Made by a program: the position numbers and the translations under genes. A DNA stretch of 64,000 nucleotides, from NCBI RefSeq assembly GCF_037042905.1, contig NC_087252.1:36993556-37057555 (forward strand), written 5' to 3'. Every line of letters starts with the position of its first letter. Position 1 is the first letter of the stretch. This DNA is from Lytechinus pictus (lineage: Eukaryota; Echinodermata; Echinoidea; Temnopleuroida; Toxopneustidae). This document shows, in pieces, positions 55,921-64,000 of this stretch. The notes beneath the pieces are model-generated. The model was not told the DNA's origin and searched no databases. It saw only the letters and a program-made list of their open reading frames with translations.

Positions 55921-57349
55921 ACCCTCATAACGTAAGCCTATATCGGTCTGAAGTCGGATTCGCTGGTGTTACTGGAACATGTGTAAAGGTCAATGTCATT
56001 CAAGAACATTCCATCCCTCTGCTCACTCTATCATAACCCCGTCAAACACTATCAGACGTATCAGCTGGTTGTCGAGTCATTAAAACAGGTTAAGGGAGAG
56101 AATGGAAATAACAATGAGGAGTAAGAGATATAGGAAAGGGGGGAAATAGAGAGGGAGAGAGAGAGAAGGAGAGAGGGGGAGAGAGAGAGGGAGGGATGTA
56201 TGTTGATTAGGGTTATGGTAAAGGGGGGAAATAATATAGATATCGGGAGAGAGGGATAAGGACAGTGCCACAGTTATAGAAGAAAGAACACGAGATGGGG
56301 AGAGAGAGTCAGAGGAGGAGAAGCACAGAAGGAGAAAGAACAAGGGATGGAAAGAGAGGGTCAGGCAGAGAGAGGGAGAGAGAGGGGGAGATAGGAGATA
56401 AGGAAAGGAAGGGGAAGGAAATGAGAGAGAGAGTGCCAGGCAGATGTGAAAGGGCCATACAGAGATTGGGAGGAAGAGCGAGAGAGAATAAGGAATAAGA
56501 GATTCCTCCATAGAGGAATCGATGTCATTAATGAAAGTGTGTCGAAGGTCTTAGCCATTCAAAAACATTCCATTCTTGACAGAGGGGGAGGGCGATAGCA
56601 ATATCAGGGGCGGCTTCACGGTGCGTGATAGAGGAGGTAGGACAGCCATCGCTCCCCTTGGTTTTCAAAGTTATATAAAGATGAGATGAGAACAAGACAT
56701 AAAAGGATGAAGAATACCAAAATAAGGGATGTTTTGATTGAAGAGTCTTTTATGTCATTGAAAACAACATGAAATCCCCTTTTTGTCGTACAGCTCCTAC
56801 ACAAAAAATAGCCGGAACTGGAGGGGGGGGTAGGAACCCCCAACATCCCTGCACACTCAAACACAAACACACTTTTTGTCAGTAATCATCTATTTATAAA
56901 AAAACATGGAAATTACTATTGTTCTATAATTATGCATGTTTATGCCAAACACACACCTGCACAGTTTCAAACTTGTTCCGCAACCTATTTTAATCTATTA
57001 TGTCGGCCATTCTATGGTATCCGACCATACATTTAGGATAGTATAAAGTGCAATGAACTCCTGATAAAACATGTTAATATCTTCACCTGATGGAATTGTG
57101 GCACTGCCACATATTTTTAGAACCCCCCCCCCCCCATCTCTCTCTGATCGGACCCCTCCCCCCTCTTTCTCTCCCCCCTCTCTTTCTCTCTCTCTCTCTG
57201 TCTCGCTCCCCCCCCCCCTATCTCTCTCCATATGGGGTTTCATTAAGCTATTCGTATTACAACAGGGTGCCACTTTTTTATTTTGAAAGGGGGCTAGACA
57301 GTCATTTTCTTCTCAATTAGATCAAAAAAGTATTTAGAAGACCAAGGTC
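55921..57349. repeat. GAGA-rich DNA and simple repeats
   Basis: About 56090-56505 is a GA-rich purine tract. About 57121-57232 is C/T-rich. Between them is unassigned DNA with no exon-like sequence. Confidence 0.6.
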
Positions 57350-57350
57350 C

Positions 57351-57472
57351 TGTTATACAAAAGTTATCGATTAATCGTACACTTGCTTTTTTGCGATTGA
57401 TTGTAGTCAATGCAATCAATCGTGAACAACAAAAAAAATACGATCATTGCTAAGCTTTGTATTATACGGGCC
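57351..57472. mobile_element. MITE with GTCCTGTTATAC/GTATTATACGGG ends
   Basis: It belongs to the GATTAATCGTAC family (see 22440-22590), flanked by CCAAG-type and CCAGG sequences. Confidence 0.6.
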
Positions 57473-58946
57473 CCAGGCCTCTGTTAATTATACTCTCTTT
57501 TGTTCAGCAGTTCAATTATCTTCCTTTTCTAAACATAATTATGTTCTTAATGCCCTCCTTTATTTTAAGTTATCTGAAAAATAAAATTGGATGGTCCCCG
57601 CCCCGCCTCCTCATAGTTACATCCCTGCCTTGATCATCTGCTAAATTAGCTTCTCAATCGTTTTCAGTCCCATGTGCTAAAAAACGTTTTAACAATAAAT
57701 CGAAGCGGTTTTGCATCATTCAACTGGATTAGGACTTCATGTATAATCATGATAATCGCAGAATGACGGGATCGAACCCCTTAGCTCACGGGGAATTGCG
57801 GGGTAGGTAACTAATATGTACCCGCTGAATATTTCGCATGCTTTACTGTCTGATGCCACAGGCAGTTGCTTCATGACAGAATGATATTGACTTCGGTTGG
57901 ACCAGTCAGATTCAAAACCATTCACCTCACCCCCCACCCCCGTCGCCATGGCCCTGGGAAGCGGGGGTGCTGGGGTGCTGATTGAAGCACCCCCCCAAAT
58001 ATTCCCTCGGGGTGCTGCGTGTATTATTCAATTATTCACCATAGGCAGCATCCCCAGGTATTCTGGAAGATGTGTAAAAATGTACCAATGACATTGGTAG
58101 TGAACCCCCCCCCCCCTTTTTTTATTGTCTTTTCAAATTTCTCGGGACCAATTTCTTTTCCATTCTGTTGTGAAAACTTTTTTCCCTTCTTTTTAAATTT
58201 ACATCAGCACCCCAGTCAAAAATCGTCCCCTGCACCTCTTTCCTGAAAAACAAATTATTGTGCAGACTCCTGAAACAAAGGCTCATATCAAAACGTACAC
58301 GGTATACGGTATCACGATTTACAAATCTGGATACCGTTTCATAAAATGCTTGTTATGATAACATATCAACATTATTTAGTTGGTTTTTTTTTACAAATTT
58401 GCTATTAGCCAATCAGGTTGAATGATTTCGGTAGCCTTTAAATGTTATTTTCGATCTGTTATTATAGCAAATTTTATAAAACTGGGCCCATAGTCTACTA
58501 AAATGTAATCTGGGGAGTGTTTTATCAGCATTTTATTTTGGGTTTCTTTTTTATTCAATTAAATCATCAGAGCGTTTTGATACTATAGGGCAAGACGACC
58601 ACCCCCTCCCCGCTAAAATAATACAAAATATGAAGGAAAAAACAGAACTATAAAGACATTGTTTAGTTGTTCATCTATCGTTGTTAAAGTTCATTTATTA
58701 TTCTATAATATCGTAAAAAATCATTAATATAAATCTTTATTTACAAATATTTTGATTGTTCGAAGCATTATTTTAAAACTATCACCTTCACCTAGACGGT
58801 GATTTTTTTTCATTTACTTGGCTTATACTACAGCATTGAAAACAAATGAGATCATCACATATTAGACCTAAATCGGTGGTAAATCACAAAGGGTTAAGAG
58901 TGATATAAAGTCAACCTATAGGTTCCGAAACGCACATGATACTTAA
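57473..58946. other. Intergenic DNA with poly-C repeat debris
   Basis: A minus-strand B-box-like GGTTCGATCCC near 57765-57775 suggests a SINE remnant. About 57945-58235 is a degenerate GGGGTGCTG/CAGCACCCC repeat with C-runs. No gene is seen. Confidence 0.45.
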
Positions 58947-59517
58947 AGGACAAGTCCACCCCAACAATAAGTTGATTTGAATAAAAAGAGAAAAATCCAA
59001 CAAGCATAGCACTGGAAATTTCATCAAAATCGGATGTAAAATAAGGAAGTTATGACATTTTAAAGTTTCGCTTAATTTCACAAAACAGTATATGCACATC
59101 CTGGTGGGTATACAAATGAGGGAACTGATGACATCACTCACTCACTATTTCTTTTGTATTTTATTATATGAAATATGAAATATTCTAATTTTCTCCTCAT
59201 TGTCAAGTGATTCCTCCCTGAACATGTGGAATTAGCATTGTTTAATACTAAATGGTTCAGTCAAGTTGGTCCTTATTGTCAAATCTATAAAAAATAAAAT
59301 ATTGTTTAATTCAAACAATAAAAAACAAAAGAAATAGTGAGTGATGGACATCATTGACTGACTCATGCATATCACTGTTTTGTGAAAAATAAGCGAAACT
59401 TTAAAATGTCATAACTTTCTTATTTTACATCCGATTTTGATGAAATTTTTAGCACTATGCTAGTTTGATTTTTCTCTATTTATTCAAGTCAACATTTTCC
59501 TGGGGTGGACTTGACCT
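58947..59517. mobile_element. Kolobok-like foldback element, uninterrupted copy
   Basis: TTAA flanks at 58943-58946 and 59518-59521. The ends AGGACAAGTCCACCCCA and TGGGGTGGACTTGACCT are inverted, and the two halves complement each other over most of the 571 bp. It gives the empty-site reference for the nested insertions at 4165, 5560 and 54631. Confidence 0.9.
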
Positions 59518-60598
59518 TTAAAGGGGCCGCGGTACCGGAGGTGGGGCTTCATAAATTACCATCTGATTGTGATTTTTGGCATGGTCAGCCCCCCATCGCC
59601 CCCCCCCCCCCCCTCCTCCAAATATGTTACACTGCCCCTGACTTAAAGCACGTTCTCCTTGATTAGAAAATGCAAAAGCTGTCCTCATCTGAGCATGATT
59701 TCGATCAATGCGATTTAGTGCGTTTATATATTACGACACACAACTGGGAATTTAAGTCCGACTTTTAGTCACTCTTAAATCTTGGGGGGGGGGGAGGAAT
59801 TACTGAAAATGTTCACAAAATTCACAAAACGTATGCACGGAGTCCTTTAATTTCACTTTACAGAATGCAAAAGCGGCTTTTGACTTTTTTTTCGAAAAAG
59901 TTTACGCATGCTGCCCCATCCCCAACAAAAAAGTCATGCGTACGGCCATGCCCCTCCTTCTACCATTTCCCGTTTGATTGAGAGGAATATCTCGGGAAAA
60001 TACACCGGCTATCATAAATCATGATAATGACCGCGAGGTTGGTCAACGATAAAATAAAGCATTTACGTCACTCAGGCGAGGTATTACTATAATACTAAAA
60101 CTATTTCCTCTGCAAGGATTTCCCGATGGTATATGGGTACTTTTCAAAAAAGATAATAGTAATAATAAAAATAATGATAATGTTGATAATGATAATAATA
60201 ATTATCATCAATAATAATTATCATTATGATAATAATATCAATAGTGATAAAAATAATAAAATAGTTTATCTACCGGGAAATGGTAGCCACTTAAGTAAAA
60301 AAAAAAATGTTCTACCAGTGGGCCTTGAATAACATGATATATTATTATTGCCCTTCTCCAAGCTAAATGCTGAGTGCCTAGCAGGAAGGCAGAAGGTCCC
60401 ATTTATAAGTACGACTCGGCCGAGTATCGAACCCACGACCTCCCTTTCAGAGGCGGACGATGTATCCATTACAGGAATGTCAAATCCTTCTCTCAAAGTC
60501 TCGTCAACAAATTCCATTTTCCATGACAGCAGACGCACATATTACTTTAATGAAGCTAAATTTTCATTAACTGCTGATAAGTGTTCATTTAGATGATG
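59518..60598. other. Intergenic/3' flank with repeats and a SINE
   Basis: About 59522-59640 is a degraded CGGCCGCGG-type MITE. About 60140-60260 is an (ATAAT)n tract. About 60335-60495 is a minus-strand tRNA-derived SINE: A-box-like TAATGGATACATCG, B-box GGGTTCGATAC, then a body ending GGAGAAGGGCAATAATAAT. Confidence 0.6.
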
Positions 60599-60765
60599 TT
60601 ATTTTCTATCTTGGCTCTGTTTTCGTCGACCCGTTGGTGTCGTTGACTTGGCACCCGTTCGACCGCGTTGTGAATCGCGCCCTCTATCGGCATTCCTGTT
60701 ACTCTTCTTCTTGCCGGTTGTCTTTCCACTGGACAGGCTGAGGTTCTCTTTCGTTGAAAGCCGAG
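60599..60765 (-). CDS. Unidentified gene, terminal coding exon (basic C-terminus)
   Basis: The acceptor TTTAAATCTACACAG opens 54 codons to TAA. The sequence is strongly basic and Ser/Thr/Gly-rich (LSSGKTTGKKKSNRNADRGR, TTPTGRRKQSQDRK), with no domain, signal or membrane segment, and suits a disordered tail binding nucleic acid or microtubules (inference). It joins the exon at 61443-61517 in phase 1. The three visible exons together encode 118 C-terminal residues; the upstream exons lie beyond the window or were not recognised. Confidence 0.65.
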
Positions 60766-61442
60766 CTGTGTAGATTTAAAGTGAGGAAATTAACGATGAA
60801 AATAAAGAAAGTTGATGCTTGTTTGTAATAAATAAAGCTCCTTTTATGTTCAGTAAACACAAAATGATATGTATAAAAACGTTTCCAAGGGCATAGGCTG
60901 GAAGAGCACGTCCCCTGTTTGCTTACAACAGCTGATTTTTCCAACTTTAGTTCCACCTCCCCAATATGTGCACCCCACCCCCATGCTCAAACCAGCCTAC
61001 GCCCTATTGCGTTTAAATTAAAAAAAAAAGAATGTCTGTTCGACTGTATGCATGGACTTAAAAGTCGGACTTTGGTATGGAGAATTTCTACGTCAGGCTC
61101 TGCTGTTTTGGAGCTGTTGCCCCTGCACAAACGCACGCACACACGTAATAAATCCAGGATCCAAGATGTTTTTTATTTAATATAACATGTAGGCCTAAAA
61201 TTAAACCTTTTCCTTCTCTGATGTGCGAGAAACATGCAAAAAATATCAAATCCTAATGAGTAGATTTTGTTTCATGGAGGTATGAATTCATAAAGTAAAT
61301 GAGCATGGGCAGTTGCCCCCCCCCCCCCCCCCCCCCGCTCGAAATTTCGAAAACTTATATTCTATTGAAAATATGAAGTAGGTTTATGTGACTATAGCCT
61401 ATATAAGAGTGAGAAATGAATGAATTATGAATTTTATTTTAC

Positions 61443-61517
61443 CTAAAAAGGCAGCATCGATGGCCTCGTTGTCGTTCAGTAAAGGAATGTAATGAGGTTT
61501 GGATGATACGTCGTTTT
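61443..61517 (-). CDS. Unidentified gene, penultimate coding exon
   Basis: Acceptor TTTTTTTCTCACAG and donor GTAAAA bound 75 nt, phase 1 in and out, encoding NDVSSKPHYIPLLNDNEAID followed by AAFL. The composition is protein-like and the frame is consistent with both neighbours, which is the main evidence that it is real. Confidence 0.65.
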
Positions 61518-62335
61518 CTGTGAGAAAAAAAAACAAAACAAGGAAGATACATTTAAATAATGACAGGGAATATGCGGCATCCACAATGACCAGACCTGAA
61601 TTAATGAAATACATAATTCAGATTCAGAATAATATTTCGAAGGTTTTATGTCTCATAACAATCTTTACAAATTTATGCAAGCTATACAAGCACAAATAAT
61701 ATAGCTTCATAAATATAATGACATAACCATAAGGATTTATCATGTATAATGATTTGCATTATGAACAAAGCAACGATTACAAGATATACGATATTTAAAT
61801 TGCTATTGGAGATATATTATTTTGCACTTATAACATTGAATGATTATAGTTTAAAGTTTCCTCCACTTTTCAAGTTTTTCTGTTCGTGTATTGCACAAAC
61901 CGTGAACATGGTGAACAATTGAACATGATGAAATAGTCATAAATTGTATTGCCCCGTTTTCTAGAGTCCAGTTTAACTTAGGTCATATGGTCTTTCGCTC
62001 TGTCCTACAATTATGGGAAGCTGAAATACTAATATTTTGTTTGCATTGTATGTCTATTGCGTTCTCTCTCCATGCTTTAATGGTGAGGAAATCTGTCAAA
62101 TTTCATTATTTCCTGTCTGTTTGAAAGGCGAACACATACTAAGATGTACTTGCAAATTGTTCACTATTATCTATATGCGTTCAAATGATAAAATACACGT
62201 GTATGACATATGCATGTATATAAATGATCCACGATATATTTATTTCCTTGATTTTTTTCGTTGTAATCTCCATTATATTATGCTCTACACGCTTTGCTAC
62301 ACTTTTTAGTGAAAATTTCCCAATTATGGTCGAAT

Positions 62336-62400
62336 GTTAAACGGTGTAGTGGTTCTGAACCCCGTTTCATGGGGACTTGGGTTCAAATCCTCAGCCATGT
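62336..62400 (+). repeat. tRNA-derived SINE head (Glu-like anticodon arm)
   Basis: A-box-like CGGTGTAGTGG, an anticodon stem CCCC/GGGG around loop GTTTCAT (anticodon TTC), and B-box GGTTCAAATCC are present. The acceptor ends do not pair, so it is a repeat rather than a functional tRNA. Confidence 0.6.
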
Positions 62401-62705
62401 CATTAGGCCTACTCCAGACATTACTTTCCTTCAGCAAGATATTTATGCATATTTTGATGCACTCAACCCAGGTGAGGTACACGGAAATTATTCCTTGAAA
62501 TGCTGAGCACGTTACAGCAGCTCTGCTGTCGCCATGGTAATTATGCTGCATTCATGCAGGTTGGCAAAGCTTGGCATATATATTATTTCAGAGCGCTTTA
62601 AGAGGCTTCTGACATAGAGGTGTTAATATACGATAATATCACCTACATTGTAAATCATAATTATCATTATTATTACTAGATTTAAACAAAAAAGAGAGAA
62701 CTTAC

Positions 62706-62822
62706 TTTCGACTTTGATGAGAACGAATGATTCCCTTTCTTTGAGGACCTCGTTGGCGTACCTCTGAGGTGATTCGCTGAGATGTTTGATATTCCCTTCC
62801 TGATCCGACAGATCTACTTCAA
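62706..62822 (-). CDS. Unidentified gene, upstream coding exon
   Basis: Acceptor TTTTTTAACAG and donor GTAAGT bound 117 nt, phase 1 in and out, encoding EVDLSDQEGNIKHLSESPQR and YANEVLKERESFVLIKVE. It is charged and probably helical, and I recognise no family. The other two frames have immediate stops, so this frame is the only possibility. An almost identical copy lies 205 bp upstream in transcript order. Confidence 0.7.
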
Positions 62823-63119
62823 CTGTTAAAAAATAAATGTAATTGAATTCAAGATAATAAGAATAAAACAGAAATGTGTAAAGTATTTAATCTAGATGAT
62901 ATCACCATTTTAGTGACTTTGATGAGAACGAATGATTCCCTTTCTTTGAGGACCTCGTTGGCGTACCTCTGAGGTGATTCGCTGAGATGTTTGATATTCC
63001 CTTCCTGATCCGACAGATCTACTTCAACTGTTAAAAAATAAATGTAATTGAATTCAAGATAATAAGAATAAAACAGAAATGTGTAAAGTATCTTATCTAG
63101 ATTATATCACCAATTCAGT
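62710..63119. repeat. Two tandem 205-bp units, each containing the same exon
   Basis: 62710-62914 and 62915-63119 are identical by eye for about 175 bases and then diverge slightly. The duplicate exon (to 63027) keeps its acceptor but loses the GTAAGT donor: after the codons for IKV the minus strand reads ACTAAAATG. It could be an unused pseudo-exon. Confidence 0.85.
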
Positions 63120-63650
63120 GATAATAATCACGCTAACGATTGGACGAGTTATGAACATTTTTTAAACAATATAGAATTTGACATATTTTGATATTGAACG
63201 TGTTTGCGTGGAATATTAAAAACCAATAAAAATATCTTTCAAAATGCTAAAGAAGCTACTAATAAACCTTTAAAGCGTTATGAATATAGACGTAAAAAGA
63301 ACCAAACGCCATTATCCTTTAAATAACTATAATTACATGTGATATCCAGTAATATATACAAGTATTGTGAGTTTAAAAGAAATGAGAACTATACAGATAA
63401 AAAAGGATAGAGGTGTGACAACGCAGAAGAAAGAGAATGAATATTGATTATGACAATCCTATCAAATTCAAGTTATCGAACGCTAAATGTTTACGAAGTT
63501 GGGAAAACTTTTTGTGTGTCTCTGCCTAGTTTTTCTCCGAAATCAGAATTTAAAAAAGGAAACAAATTTTAATAAGGGGAGGATAGAAGTCAAGACTAGC
63601 AGCTTGGCTCATATAGCAGGCCAGATTCCCATTAGGGATATGGCAGCGTT
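63120..63650. other. AT-rich DNA, no exon recognised
   Basis: No further exon of the minus-strand gene was found here. Confidence 0.45.
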
Positions 63651-63970
63651 CTGTCCTCACTGCATTGGTTACCCATCGAGTACCGTAGTGTATTTAAGTT
63701 ATTATTGTTAGTTTTTCACTGCATCCATGGATCTGCCCCAGAATATAATGTTAATTTGTTGATGCCATACAATCCTCCTCGACGTTTAAGATCTTCCGAT
63801 TCAAAATTGCTTACAGTTCCTAAATCCAAGAAATCATGGGGGGATCGGTCATTTGCACATGCTGGGCCATCCTTGTGGAATTAGTTGCCATATTCCATTC
63901 GTAGTATTTCAAATATCGATAATTTCAAAATTACTCTAAAAACCCATTTGTTTAAAATTGCCTTCCAGTA
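63651..63970 (+). pseudogene. LINE reverse transcriptase C-terminal fragment
   Basis: The frame reads LHWLPIEYRSVFKLLLLVFH, YNPPRRLRSSDSKLLTVPKS, then FAHAGPSLWN, an in-frame TAG, and continues to NFKITLKTHLFKIAFQ before the final TAG. These are the closing motifs of CR1/Jockey-type LINE ORF2. The internal stop marks it as dead. Confidence 0.85.
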
Positions 63971-64000
63971 GTTTCCTTTCATTGTCATGACTGTCATTAT

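Noticed and set aside
52928-62400. Possible tRNA genes (52928-53005, 62336-62400, and minus-strand copies near 57770 and 60430)
   Set aside because: A and B boxes are present, but acceptor stems do not pair and T stems are mismatched, so these are tRNA-derived SINEs.
1-64000. CRISPR-like, operon or prokaryotic features
   Set aside because: The short direct repeats (for example in 37269-38530) are irregularly spaced within a transposon, and all genes have spliceosomal introns, so prokaryotic systems do not apply.

Overview
The window is animal nuclear DNA, most likely from an echinoderm and probably a sea urchin. Supporting this are intron-containing genes with GT..AG junctions, two invertebrate-type (destabilase/i-type) lysozyme genes, intergenic DNA rich in AGGCCTA, and dense short foldback transposons. 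The species call is inference. Only about 4 kb is coding; most of the rest is transposon debris and simple repeats.

Gene models were assembled by hand from exons and splice phases. (1) A two-exon sulfotransferase-like gene on the minus strand (11998-16472, 300 aa), plus a duplicate of its first exon at 6115-6380 inside a duplicated block of about 1.5-1.9 kb. (2) Two i-type lysozyme genes arranged head to head: a minus-strand gene (20369-24897, 161 aa) and a plus-strand gene (25531-44045, 132 aa). Each has a tiny signal-peptide exon, and their start codons are 633 bp apart. The plus-strand copy appears to have lost both catalytic acids. (3) A cytosolic HSP70 on the minus strand (47701-52226, 633 aa) with one coding intron, a probable 5' UTR intron, and a TATA/heat-shock-element candidate near 53.5 kb. 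(4) The last three exons of an unrecognised gene with a basic C-terminus on the minus strand (60599-62822), whose most upstream exon has a tandem copy lacking its splice donor.

Mobile DNA, left to right: a satellite-like repeat and AGGCCTA-rich DNA (1-2.7 kb); a nest of elements (4.1-6.0 kb); the sulfotransferase duplication with foldback elements (5.5-17.2 kb), including an element with a 12-bp target duplication (13.57-15.11 kb); MITEs and hAT-like elements around the lysozyme genes; an element carrying an unidentified ORF (23.08-24.28 kb); a repeat with perfect nuclear-receptor DR1 sites (28.8-30.0 kb); and a nest 6.8 kb long in lysozyme intron 2 (36.5-43.3 kb) with LINE, TIR-element, Mutator-like and palindromic-repeat layers whose order can be read from target duplications. 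The right part (53-64 kb) holds foldback elements, microsatellites, tRNA-like SINEs and a second LINE 3' end.

The most unusual signals are several GGCCC/GTCCC-ended MITE families that share a CCWGG target duplication, the catalytically asymmetric divergent lysozyme pair, and the palindromic AACTGGAACCAGTTGG foldback element.
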